DNA of 64,000 bases from positions 62,001-126,000 of the forward strand of contig NW_026250689.1 of assembly GCF_024244095.1 (NCBI RefSeq), in the 5' to 3' direction. Positions 9,882 to 18,832 of the stretch are shown piece after piece. Every line of letters starts with the position of its first letter. The first letter of the stretch is position 1. Under the pieces are notes generated by a model. That model ran no database searches and was not told the origin of the DNA. It worked only from the letters and a program-made list of their open reading frames with translations. The DNA comes from Nematocida homosporus (taxonomy: Eukaryota > Microsporidia). A program made the position numbers and the translations under genes.

Positions 9882-11711
9882 CTAGGTGCTGGTGCATTGT
9901 TGGCGATGGCTGATTTCGTACTTGTTTCTTTCGTGTGAGACTCGTTCGGGGGTGATGAACTTGGTGTTGACGGCGGTTTCTAGGAGAATAGAGAACTCTT
10001 TTTCGTCAATGCTTGGAACTGATCCGCCTTTGAATAAATAGTCTTTGGCGGCTTTGAGCATAGAACTGTTCTTATCGGACCAGGAGAGCTTGCGGTACAT
10101 TCGCTCGAGAAGACCTAAAGATAATCGGAAAACAAAGACTGCGCCATAACAGCCAATGTGGTCAAAGACTCGCTCAATGTAGGACCTGCCAAAAACAGTT
10201 GTGAAAAGACCAACTAGCCAGGGAGTTACTAGAATTTCGAGCTCAATTGATTTGCCGGTTAGGTTTTCATAGAGACCTAAGAACCTTTCCTTAATAAAGA
10301 CAAGTAGAACATGGACATCTCTTTGTAAACCATAAATATTAGGGCCGGTGTACCCTGGCATGATTCTTTTGAAGATATGGTGTAGGCCTAAGAAGGTTCC
10401 GTGTTCGCCTAACGTGCGATAAAGAACTTCGCCAATTAGTGAATGGGTCTGTAGATACTCGCTGTTATTCTCCAGGGCAAAGCCGAGTAGAGCGCGGCGG
10501 AGGCCGGCTTCGTTCGTGCTGGGAGTGTACGAGGCCCGGGAGAGGTCTTTGTCTATTTGCTCGGTGGTGTCTGTATCTACCCAATTGTGTCGAGTTAAAG
10601 TTTGCTCATAGAAGCGAGGGTGGCTGGCCATACCGCAAATACAAAACCAAGAGACCCATTTGAAAGGTCTCTGTTTGTGGTTAATATTAAGAACCTCAAC
10701 CTGTTCGTTTTGTTCTATGTACATTTGGTAGGCAATGTCTATATCATCACCTCCTTGGGCTTGAACAGCTGCCATATCTAAAACCACGCTAATATACTCG
10801 GCTTTGAAGGTCTTCTCGGGTCGGCCAATTTTAGACCGGACCTCTTCCAGACCAACCGCACCAGCCAATTGCGCCACAAACTCGCGCTGGTTGGCATCTC
10901 GGATTTTAAGCCGAGTTGATGATCGTCGCGCCATAAAACCTTCATGCGCCACTTCTACACGCCGTACCATATCCAAAGGAATGGCGAAGTAGGACCCAGC
11001 TCGACTAAACACCAAAAAGTCCTGAGTGATTGCCAAGTACTCGGAAGGAGCTCCGCCAAAAGCCCCACTCAATAATCCTCCTACCCAGCCAAAGCTACCA
11101 TTGTTAACCACGCCAAAAACACAGCTCGGCTTCTGGTCATAAAGAGGAATTCGCTCGGAAAGACCTTCAGCAATACATTGCCAAGCAAGTTCTTTAGCAG
11201 GATCATTTACGTCTTCTAATTTGTGCAGGCACAAGGTCATTAGTTCTTTCTCAAGACTATCTATTACTCCTAATGCTAAAACAGATCCATTTTCCAGTTG
11301 CAGCTCAATTAAGTAATCCTTCCGATTAATACCGATAACTGCTGAGTATGAGCTAACCCAATACTCGCTGTTGCTATATAAAGCAAAGCCTTCGGTGGCC
11401 AGCACTATAATTCTATCTGAGCGGTACTCTTTAATGTAAGCCCCAATCCCAAGGGGCTCAATTGCACTCTGCATAAGCCCTGGGGGCTCACCAGCAATCC
11501 ATTCCAGGATTCGCTTAAAGAGCGGACTACCACCCACAACCTGCCCACTAGAACTAAGCAAGCGATATCTGCCTAGACACCTATCAGCTACATAAGCCTC
11601 AACATTAGGATACACTATGCTCTTTCCCTCGTCATCCACTTCATTATCCATCTCTTCGGTCATTCGTTTCTCCACCCGGTAGCCACTCTCAGCATAGATA
11701 CAAATCCACAT
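9882..11711 (-). CDS. GRAM-TBC Rab GTPase-activating protein
   Basis: TBC proteins accelerate GTP hydrolysis by Rab GTPases in membrane traffic. A GRAM-like domain is visible near residues 223-290 (EYLAITQDFLVFSRAGSYFAIPLD). The TBC domain occupies about 355-570. Both catalytic fingers are present: IDKDLSRA gives the Arg finger near R392, and SEYLQTHS gives the Gln finger near Q421. SIELEILVTPWLVGLFTTVFG matches the TBC core. The order GRAM then TBC recalls TBC1D8/9 and yeast Gyp2/Mdr1. The start is the ATG at 11711; a downstream Met (MTEEMDNEV) is possible. The target Rab cannot be read from sequence. Confidence 0.85.
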   Translation of the reverse strand: MWICIYAESGYRVEKRMTEEMDNEVDDEGKSIVYPNVEAYVADRCLGRYRLLSSSGQVVGGSPLFKRILEWIAGEPPGLMQSAIEPLGIGAYIKEYRSDRIIVLATEGFALYSNSEYWVSSYSAVIGINRKDYLIELQLENGSVLALGVIDSLEKELMTLCLHKLEDVNDPAKELAWQCIAEGLSERIPLYDQKPSCVFGVVNNGSFGWVGGLLSGAFGGAPSEYLAITQDFLVFSRAGSYFAIPLDMVRRVEVAHEGFMARRSSTRLKIRDANQREFVAQLAGAVGLEEVRSKIGRPEKTFKAEYISVVLDMAAVQAQGGDDIDIAYQMYIEQNEQVEVLNINHKQRPFKWVSWFCICGMASHPRFYEQTLTRHNWVDTDTTEQIDKDLSRASYTPSTNEAGLRRALLGFALENNSEYLQTHSLIGEVLYRTLGEHGTFLGLHHIFKRIMPGYTGPNIYGLQRDVHVLLVFIKERFLGLYENLTGKSIELEILVTPWLVGLFTTVFGRSYIERVFDHIGCYGAVFVFRLSLGLLERMYRKLSWSDKNSSMLKAAKDYLFKGGSVPSIDEKEFSILLETAVNTKFITPERVSHERNKYEISHRQQCTST

Positions 11712-12354
11712 ATTAATTTGTCGGGTTAAGCTAGGAAATAAATAAGCCCCTTTGATTCAATCTGTTCAACAACCAGCACTTTTATATCTGTCCTGTTTAC
11801 ATATACTAACCCAATACTAGCCCAATTTATTGAGGGTGTTTGTTCCTACTATGTTTGTATTCACTACTAATCCATTTATTCAGAACAGAATACAAGTCTT
11901 CTATTTTGAAATTCAGATTGGGTTGGTTTAAGTTTTACCGAAATACTAATCCAATTCGACTGCTAAATTACCACAATTAGATTTATTGAATTGAATTAAG
12001 ATTGAGTTGAGTTGGATTGGGTTGAGTTGGGATTGAGTTGAGGTGGATTGTGGTGGTATTTGATTGAGTTAGGTTTGAGTTGGTTAGGTTTGGGTTGAGT
12101 TGAGTTGAGTTGAGTTGGGTTAGGTTAGGTTTGTGGTGGTATTTGATTGAGTTAGGATTGAGTTGGGGTTGAGTTAGGATGGGATGGTGTTAGGATTGGG
12201 GTAGTTTGAGGTGTATGAAATAAACCTCGTCGTGTTTGAATGAGTTATTAGAGTAGAGTAGGATATCAGGAATATAATAACCCGAGTAGATGAGTAAAGC
12301 GAGTTCTGAAAAGACCATCTATAGATCCGGGAAGATAGAAGGATTGAGTGCTCA
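11712..12354. repeat. Low-complexity intergenic region
   Basis: The left part holds A/C-rich blocks (AACCCAATACTAGCCC). From about 11990 the plus strand is a run of TTGAGTTG, TTGGGTTG and TTAGGTTT units. I see no coding frame or RNA gene. Confidence 0.6.
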
Positions 12355-13599
12355 TTAAGGTTCAAGAGTAGAAGCAGATTGTGGAGTAGCGGAGACATAT
12401 TCTAGACACTCGTGAATACTGGTGGCCTTCTTGTTATTTGTTAAGTATGGTTTAAGTTTAGTTTGCAGTTGTTTTGTCTTTTCCGCGAGATTTTGAAAAT
12501 GCTCTGATAGAATCTTCAGATCTTCAGCCCATTGTTTAATCTGTTCCACTGGGATTTCTACATATGCTTCTGCTAAGGAAGGATTGCAAAAACGACGAGC
12601 ATCTTTAAGCCGATCCCAAAGATCAGCCATTCTAAAAGTCCATGCATGCCAGCTCTCTACTGAAAGAATACGCCAGATCTCAGCATGCATCTTTTTGACT
12701 GCTTCATCTGTTGGCGTGGTTTTTATGATATCAACAATATCTATTTTTGAAACAGAATCGATAAGGTCCTGTATGTCATTTTCGATGATAATATCGGCAT
12801 AGGTGCCTACTGCTGTATCAGGAGCCTTTAAAAGGTTCGCGCCCAGTAACCGTGCTCTTAGCAAGCCATACAAGAAATGCCTGAGTTGCTGCTGAGCACA
12901 AAGAGTTGAGCTGAGTGCCGATGGGTTGTCGATAATCGTCTTCCAAGCTTTAACCATTGCTTTGATATTACCCGGAGGCACCACCCAAGGACTGAGTGGA
13001 TTAGTCTCATGCACTATGTTATCATAATCCACAAGAAACCCATCTGTAACTATTATGATCTTATCTTCAATATCATCCTCATCTGATGTTTTAAGCAAAG
13101 AAGCAAGATCGACCCCCGCAGTACTCTCAGTTACACCTTCTAGCTTTTCAATATAGTCATTAATAACCAGACAGCGATATTCAAGTTCCTTTATAGCATT
13201 GACCATGGCATAAGACAAAGAATCTTTCTCAATATCAGAAGAACAAGCTTCAACGGCAGGATTATCAATTGGCAGGCAATTATCTAGCATTGCAAATAGT
13301 TGGGCTAAGTCAGAATCATTTGCTAAACCGACTTTCAGAGCGTTTTCCCAGAACTTTAGATACTGTTTAGGTATTTTAACATCACTAGCTGTCGCATTTG
13401 CACTTCCATAATCTGAATGCAAACAGTTTGGATTGGCATTGTATTCAATCGCCTCATTAAGAAGCATTGTCCCCTTGCGACTTTTAATACACTGACTCTT
13501 CCACGACATCGGTGTTGTAGTTTCCTTAACAAACAGACTACGGCCCCATAATGCTAACCAAATTAGACTAGCTGCTATCAGTCCAAAGTATAATTTCAT
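12355..13599 (-). CDS. Secreted protein of unknown function
   Basis: The 414-residue product begins with a clear signal peptide (MKLYFGLIAASLIWLALWG). The rest is soluble and mostly helical, with scattered Cys (for example SQCIKSRKG, NPNCLHSD, DNCLPID) that could form disulfides. No transmembrane span follows. I recognise no domain. The repeated LxxLLKxSDEDD and IIENDIQDLIDS stretches are acidic. A lineage-specific protein of the spore wall, polar tube or host-exposed secretome is plausible but unproven. Start ATG at 13599. Confidence 0.65.
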   Translation of the reverse strand: MKLYFGLIAASLIWLALWGRSLFVKETTTPMSWKSQCIKSRKGTMLLNEAIEYNANPNCLHSDYGSANATASDVKIPKQYLKFWENALKVGLANDSDLAQLFAMLDNCLPIDNPAVEACSSDIEKDSLSYAMVNAIKELEYRCLVINDYIEKLEGVTESTAGVDLASLLKTSDEDDIEDKIIIVTDGFLVDYDNIVHETNPLSPWVVPPGNIKAMVKAWKTIIDNPSALSSTLCAQQQLRHFLYGLLRARLLGANLLKAPDTAVGTYADIIIENDIQDLIDSVSKIDIVDIIKTTPTDEAVKKMHAEIWRILSVESWHAWTFRMADLWDRLKDARRFCNPSLAEAYVEIPVEQIKQWAEDLKILSEHFQNLAEKTKQLQTKLKPYLTNNKKATSIHECLEYVSATPQSASTLEP

Positions 13600-14218
13600 A
13601 TCTCTTTTGTCGTTCTAAACTAATATACTCCTATGTTTATCAACATTGATCTACAAGCTTTATCTTAATTTTAATATCAGATCAACTCAAATACCAACCC
13701 AAATATTAATCCAGAGACATTCATCGCATTCTTTACCAAGCACTCATAACCATATAGGCACACAAATCGAGTTCAGTACAATATGTTGTAATAAGTTGCA
13801 GTAAGCTAGGCTACGATTGGGGTATACTTTGGAATCTAATTTAGAAATAAAGCTTGTGTCTGTCTGAGTATGACCGTTTCCTCCGTGTTGTTCGTATTTT
13901 CTTTGATCTTTGACTAGTTGTGAGTGTTTTAGCCTAAGGACCAACTTTAGTTTCCCATACCAACCCAATAAGCCATCCTACTAACTTAATACTAACTTAA
14001 TACTAACTTAATACTAACTAAAACCAGTTTATTTATCACAACTAACACTTACCTCTAGATATTAGTCTCGCACTTAACCCAAACCAATCTAATACTAACC
14101 CAAACTCAACATCAACACAATCTAATCTAACTAAATACTAAGTCAATCCAACACCAACATCAACACAATCTAACCCAATACTAAACTAAACCAAACCCAT
14201 GCAATATACTATCTTTAC
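13600..14218. repeat. Low-complexity intergenic region
   Basis: From about 13975 the plus strand repeats ACTTAATACTAA, AACCCAAACTCAAC and CAACATCAACACAATCTAA. A short frame without an ATG lies near 13744-13968 and is not convincing. Nothing else is seen. Confidence 0.6.
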
Positions 14219-14623
14219 TTATCTTCTTAGCGGTGCACCCATATTAGGCATGCGGTGGTATAGCCGGCGATACGCTTCGTGTATTTGCGAAGGCATTAGC
14301 TCCCCGGGCTCTTCCCATTCAGACTGAACTTTCTTGGCCTCCTCAACCAACTCAGAAACAAAGACTTTAGCTATCCCACTAAGCACAATAGCAAAGTTAG
14401 GATTGCAAGTTTGGCCTAGAACTTGACTAACAAACTTTCTGATACCAGGCTTGTTAAATCCAGTCCGTCTAAAAGTCCCATATCGCACTAATTCATCTTC
14501 GGTCAAAGCAGAAACATCGTTCATTATGGGGTCTTCTTGCTGGATCTCTTCTGAAGTCTCTTCTTCAGTATCGCGTGGGTCATCTTCATCGGTACGCATA
14601 TTTCTTTTGCTATTCTTTTTCAT
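14219..14623 (-). CDS. TAF11: TAF11, TFIID histone-fold subunit
   Basis: TAF11 pairs with TAF13 in TFIID to recruit RNA polymerase II. After an acidic N-terminus (EDDPRDTEEETSEE), the histone fold starts with RYGTFRRTGFNKPGIRKFV at about residue 47. The family core AIVLSGIAKVFVSELVEEAK and the final helix QIHEAYRRLYHR follow. At 134 residues it is a reduced version of fungal TAF11. Start ATG at 14623; the start codon of the divergent YIP1 gene begins 3 bp away, so each promoter must lie inside the other gene. Confidence 0.9.
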   Translation of the reverse strand: MKKNSKRNMRTDEDDPRDTEEETSEEIQQEDPIMNDVSALTEDELVRYGTFRRTGFNKPGIRKFVSQVLGQTCNPNFAIVLSGIAKVFVSELVEEAKKVQSEWEEPGELMPSQIHEAYRRLYHRMPNMGAPLRR

Positions 14624-14625
14624 AT

Positions 14626-15192
14626 ATGCAGGAACTTGACCAGAATTATGACGTAAGCATTGCTAATGCACTCTCTGGATACTTGCCTGGCGATATGCCA
14701 TTACTGGACGATTTAGGGGTTGATTTTTATACTATTCAACGCGATACATTACGTGTCTTCTTTGTTAAGCGCGAAGCTGAGCGACGTACAAACGATGTGA
14801 CTGGTCCGGCTTTGTTTCTGGTAGTCTTTGCCTTGATTCTGGCGATTAGAGGACGAGTGCATTTTACTTATATGTATTCTTTGTTTGCAGTGTGTTCTTT
14901 CTTTATCTGTGGGTTAATTTCAACTATGCAGAAGAAGCCGATTACTTTACTGAGTATCATTAATATTCTGGGTTATGCTTTTGTGCCGATTTTGCTCTTT
15001 GCACTTTTGAGTGTAATAATACCATGTGGGAAGGGTTTAAAACTGTTCTTTGGAATAGGGTTTGCTTTATGGTCAACGACTGTTTCTACTTTAGAGGTTA
15101 TCAATAGATATGCGATTAGTAATCAAGTTCTTTTGTTGGGATATCCTATTTTTCTTGTATATATCTGCTTTATGATCATTGCTGTAGTGTAG
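14626..15192 (+). CDS. YIP1: Yip1-family Golgi/ER membrane protein
   Basis: Yip1 proteins span ER/Golgi membranes and bind Rab GTPases such as Ypt1 in COPII vesicle traffic. The motif PLLDDLGVDFYTIQRDTL corresponds to the conserved PLLEELGINxxxI segment ahead of the membrane domain. DVTGPALFLVV starts the first of five hydrophobic spans, and PITLLSIINILGYAFVP matches the conserved GYC/GYxxxP segment. The product is 188 residues. The frame is open further upstream without an ATG; the first ATG is at 14626, only two bases from the TAF11 start codon. Confidence 0.88.
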   Translation: MQELDQNYDVSIANALSGYLPGDMPLLDDLGVDFYTIQRDTLRVFFVKREAERRTNDVTGPALFLVVFALILAIRGRVHFTYMYSLFAVCSFFICGLISTMQKKPITLLSIINILGYAFVPILLFALLSVIIPCGKGLKLFFGIGFALWSTTVSTLEVINRYAISNQVLLLGYPIFLVYICFMIIAVV

Positions 15193-15474
15193 AATTGAGT
15201 TGAGTTGGGTTGAGTTGTGTAGTATTGAGTTCGTATTGGGTTGAGTTGGATTGTGTAGAGTTGGGTTGACATTGAGTTGGGCGATGGAGCGGAGTGAATT
15301 GGGTGGAGGTGGGTTAGTATTGGGTTTTAGATTGGGTTAGTATTGGGTTAGATAGATAAATAAAGTATTACTTAGTATTTGGATAGGGGGATGTTCGGAT
15401 TGGATGTAATTGGCCAATTAAATGTGACCTTGGGATCTCCGATTTAAGAGATAAATTCAACGGTTTTTTGCAGA
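15193..15474. repeat. GT-rich repeats and leader of the first membrane paralogue
   Basis: The plus strand repeats TTGAGTTGGGTTGAG and TTAGTATTGGGTTAG to about 15350. The last 25 bases (GGTTTTTTGCAGA before the ATG) match the leader of the downstream paralogue. Confidence 0.55.
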
Positions 15475-16419
15475 ATGATGGGTCGGAGTAGAGACACGGA
15501 TACGGATACAGATATGTTTGTATTTGAAGATGTAAGACTTGAAGAGGTAAATACAAACGAAAGGGATGATACGAGCTTTTTCACGGGACCTAAAGAGGAT
15601 AGTACAAAGGAATTATCTAATGAGCTGAAGAGGTGTGGGAAAAGAGCATTTATGGGTGTAAGTGCTTGGACTAGTGGTATAATTGTGTTGGTTTGGTTAT
15701 TGGTGCAGACTCAGAGGACCATATCTAATAATTCAAAGGGATTACTATTGGGCGTAGATCTAACCACCGAGCAGATCACGGGGATATCAACCCAATTGAT
15801 GGTTATAACTGGACTGGTGGCCGCAATCGGGCTAGCTGGTTTAGCTTATATGATTAATGAGCTGAATGCTGAGAACAAAGGACATAAGAGATCTTATAAG
15901 ATTGGCAAGTGGGCTATTGTTTCTCTTCTAGTGATCGGGCCGGCTTTGGCTGTTTGTTTGGGATTGTACGGACTTAAGTACGGGCTGGCGATGTTCTGTG
16001 GGCCGGCCACGATCTTTTGTGTTGCGGTTGGGGCATTGATTGGACTAGGATTCATGGCTTTCTTGGGACTAGTCTCACTAATGACCAAGAAGCACAGACG
16101 CGAAAAAGAGTACCGGCCAGCCGTCTGGAAGCTATTACTACCCTTTTTGATGTTTCTCGCCCTGGCCGGTGTTCTGATTTGGGCATACATTCTCTTGAGC
16201 AGCTCGGGAATCAGTTACAAGATGATCTTTGATGCAACCAACGGCATAGGAAGCACTGTTTACGTTCCTCCTCAAGCTCCAGCACTACCAAAACCAGAAC
16301 CAAAACCAGAACTACCTAAGCCTAAGCCTAAACCAAAGGAAAAGTCATTATGGGATATCTTTTTGGAGTCTGCGGGAAGAGGTGGAGGAAGTGGGTTGAG
16401 TTATGGTAATTGGATGTAA
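15475..16419 (+). CDS. Multi-spanning membrane protein, tandem paralogue A
   Basis: The 314-residue product has a polar acidic N-terminus and about five hydrophobic spans (near 63-80, 105-125, 140-160, 165-195, 220-240). A Pro/Lys-rich tail follows (PKPEPKPELPKPKPKPKEK), ending GGGSGLSYGNWM. It is paralogous to the next gene: the span pattern matches, and both carry an ENxGHxxxYxxxK loop (ENKGHKRSYKIGKW here) after the second span. I recognise no described family. The first two Met codons are adjacent, so 15475 or 15478 could be used. Confidence 0.65.
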   Translation: MMGRSRDTDTDTDMFVFEDVRLEEVNTNERDDTSFFTGPKEDSTKELSNELKRCGKRAFMGVSAWTSGIIVLVWLLVQTQRTISNNSKGLLLGVDLTTEQITGISTQLMVITGLVAAIGLAGLAYMINELNAENKGHKRSYKIGKWAIVSLLVIGPALAVCLGLYGLKYGLAMFCGPATIFCVAVGALIGLGFMAFLGLVSLMTKKHRREKEYRPAVWKLLLPFLMFLALAGVLIWAYILLSSSGISYKMIFDATNGIGSTVYVPPQAPALPKPEPKPELPKPKPKPKEKSLWDIFLESAGRGGGSGLSYGNWM

Positions 16420-16668
16420 CCCAAATATTAAACCGGGTTTAAGACTAAATTAGGCAAGTCATAATAACTGAGCACAATAGTTTATTAATAAATTCCTATA
16501 TTTACTGCTCAATTTACATCTAGCCATATCTACAAAATTTTGAATAAGATGGCCATAAAAGGAAATTGTTAAATTAGTTGTTAATTGGTGACTTCATCAC
16601 CGACAATTTTTTGTGTATTTCTTTCCCTATTAGGAAATACGCTCAAATAGATCACTTTTTTGCAGAAT
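16420..16668. repeat. R3 repeat copy and promoter region of paralogue B
   Basis: Bases 16420-16470 match, on the opposite strand, a hairpin-bearing segment at 24755-24810. The shared blocks are CCCAAATATTAA, GGTTTAAGACTAAA and AGGCAAGTCATAATAA. The match begins right after the stop codon of paralogue A. Further right lie a CArG-like box and the leader TTTTTTGCAGAAT. Confidence 0.6.
16553..16562. promoter_or_regulatory. CArG-box-like element upstream of paralogue B
   Basis: CCATAAAAGG fits the MADS-box consensus CC(A/T)6GG and is followed by AAATT. It lies 107 bp before the ATG at 16669. The same box with the same flank lies upstream of both M16-like genes. Confidence 0.5.
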
Positions 16669-17577
16669 ATGTCAAAAAGAGATTCAGATAAGACACATCT
16701 TCTTTCAGATTCAGATAACAAGAAACCTGTAGATTATACAGACGAACCATTAACGAAGAAGTCCAAGGCAACTACAACATCAGAGGACTGGGAGAAGATT
16801 CCTCTTCTCGCTAGTGAATCACAAGATGTGTTTATCGAAATGATGGATGATTCTTCAGATGATAATGATGGTGGGAATGGGAATAAGAAAAGAAGAGATG
16901 AATCGCTCAGACAGATGATCAAAGAATTATCCAACCATAGGAAGGCGGCGTATTTGGCAACTGTTGCTTGGTGCACTAGTTTATCAATGGTTTTGGTTAT
17001 AGTGCTAGCAAGTATAGTTGGAGTGCACCATTCCTATGTACTACTTGATAGAGAAATCACAAATGCTCAACTAATTGCGGCAACGATAAAGCTTAGTGTT
17101 CTCTTTGTCCTTTTCTTGACCGCTCTGCTTGTTGGTCTCTTCTATATGCTACGGCAACTGTCGATCGAGAATGAGGGGCATTCTGTAAAGTATCGAGTGA
17201 AGAAGTATCTAGTTTTGATTTCTGGCACTGTAATTTCAACCATACTTATATCGACTGGACTATGCTTGCTTAGAACCGCTTTTATCAATGTTACTGGAGC
17301 CGAAACTGGGTTCTGGATTATTTTAAGCTTCCTTGGTGGTTTAGGTGCCTTCGGATATTTGTTCATGATTGCTAAGCTCTTTATCAATCTTCGGCCTTCA
17401 ACAAGAATTAGAGTATTATTCTTGAAGATCTTCCTTCTACTTGCCGTAACAGCGCTCATGATTGTGGCTTTAGTCTGGGGATATTATCTCTTAAAGAGTC
17501 TCGGATTTAAGCATAAGACATTCTTCTCCATTTATGAAGGCATTGGGTTTGATGTCGGAAGTCGGCACACTTGGTAA
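16669..17577 (+). CDS. Multi-spanning membrane protein, tandem paralogue B
   Basis: The 302-residue product has an acidic, Ser/Asp-rich N-terminus (DDSSDDNDGGNGNKKRR). Five hydrophobic spans follow (near 95-115, 135-158, 180-205, 215-240, 250-275). It shares the ENEGHSVKYRVKKY loop and span order with paralogue A but lacks the Pro/Lys-rich tail. The frame is open to a TTG at 16660; the first ATG is at 16669. The leader TTTTTTGCAGAAT directly before the start is nearly the same as in paralogue A. No described family is recognised; a lineage-specific expanded family is likely. Confidence 0.65.
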   Translation: MSKRDSDKTHLLSDSDNKKPVDYTDEPLTKKSKATTTSEDWEKIPLLASESQDVFIEMMDDSSDDNDGGNGNKKRRDESLRQMIKELSNHRKAAYLATVAWCTSLSMVLVIVLASIVGVHHSYVLLDREITNAQLIAATIKLSVLFVLFLTALLVGLFYMLRQLSIENEGHSVKYRVKKYLVLISGTVISTILISTGLCLLRTAFINVTGAETGFWIILSFLGGLGAFGYLFMIAKLFINLRPSTRIRVLFLKIFLLLAVTALMIVALVWGYYLLKSLGFKHKTFFSIYEGIGFDVGSRHTW

Positions 17578-18832
17578 GAGTTTATCCAACTCGCCTACCA
17601 GTTAAGTTAGAGCACAAGTAGCCTTTTGAACAAATTGTTGGCTCACCATAACAACTCACAAAGATAAGATAGTGAAATAGAAATAGGAATAAAATCAAAT
17701 GCCATTGTCGCGGCTTTAAGCACTAGGTTTTTGGAGCCTGTCTAAGGATATTATTGAGCAGCGCATTATCAGATCCCTGGAAGGGAAATACTCCTTTCAA
17801 TCAGTAGTACTCAATTAAAGACAAGCCAGGCTCGCCGTTCTTTATTTATCTAATTGATTTGGCGTTGGTGCTATAACTAGTTCCAAGAGCGTATTGGGGT
17901 TGGGACTTCCCTCTCGCCACAAGGTATGTCTGTAATAGAGTATGTGTTGACTAAGATGGACTGGGGTTAATGTTGTGTTGCTGAGTGGCTAAACGCCGTT
18001 TTCAACTAATACTAAACTAAGACATAGTCAGACTGGACACTCGTAGGATTTATTGAATAAAGTATCAACTGGATATGACGTGTACAACACCCAATTGGAT
18101 TGGTATCTTTTTAAACCCAACACATCCTGTATTTATAGTTTGGTGTTGTACTTAACCAATCTCTAACTCAACCCAACCCACTACTAACTCAATGGAACTG
18201 CTGATGAAGAATAAAGATATGTTAATCTGTGTGTAGCTCCTGTGAGCCACACTGTAATGCAATACATAACTTATACTAACCCAATAGAATGGTGGTGGTC
18301 AGAGTGAACCCCGCAGTAACAATATCCTTTTTAGCTTATCCGAGTCTTAGAATCAATTAAATCATAAGACTCAAATAGAGAGTCTTACTCTATCACTCTT
18401 CCTATATCCCAACCCCAGTCCACCTTAACCAAGTTTAGCCCGCCATCTACCACCACCTAAAACCCAAATCAACTCAACACAACTCCATTTCTCTTTTCGC
18501 AATCCAATACTAACTTAACTCAACTTAACATAACTCAATCTAATACTTTATTAACACAACTTAATACCAACTTAACACAACCTAATACTAACACCAATAT
18601 AACACAACCTAACTCAACCCAAACCAACATAACACAACGATGAAATTAACAATTAAGTATTTGGACAATCAGCCTTTGACGCTCCACACTACCTTCAGTC
18701 CGCCCGTCAGAGTATCATCATATTGCCGGGGCATATTAAAAAATGGCTATATGTAGACACAATTCCATTTAAACCCATTCATCTTAAATAAAGGCTGTAC
18801 CTAGATTTAACTCTACAATTTGTCATTTAAAC
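17578..18832. repeat. Gene-poor 1.25 kb with dispersed repeat copies
   Basis: No credible coding frame is seen. An R1-like fragment begins near 17805 (TACTCAATTAAAGAC, then GTTCTTTATTTATCTAATTG). An R2 copy spans about 17985-18175. From about 18450 the plus strand is A/C-rich (AACTTAACTCAACTTAAC). The last 100 bases are the leader of the next gene. Confidence 0.55.
17985..18175 (+). repeat. Dispersed repeat R2, copy 1
   Basis: Blocks ACGCCGTTTTCAACTAATACTAA, GACTGGACACTC, ATTTATTGAATAAAGTAT, ACAACACCC and TATTTATAGTTTGG follow in this order. They recur in the same order on the opposite strand near 48690-48955. Confidence 0.6.

Noticed and set aside
13744..13968. Minus-strand frame of 74 codons
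   Set aside because: It has no ATG start and no recognisable feature, and lies in low-complexity DNA.
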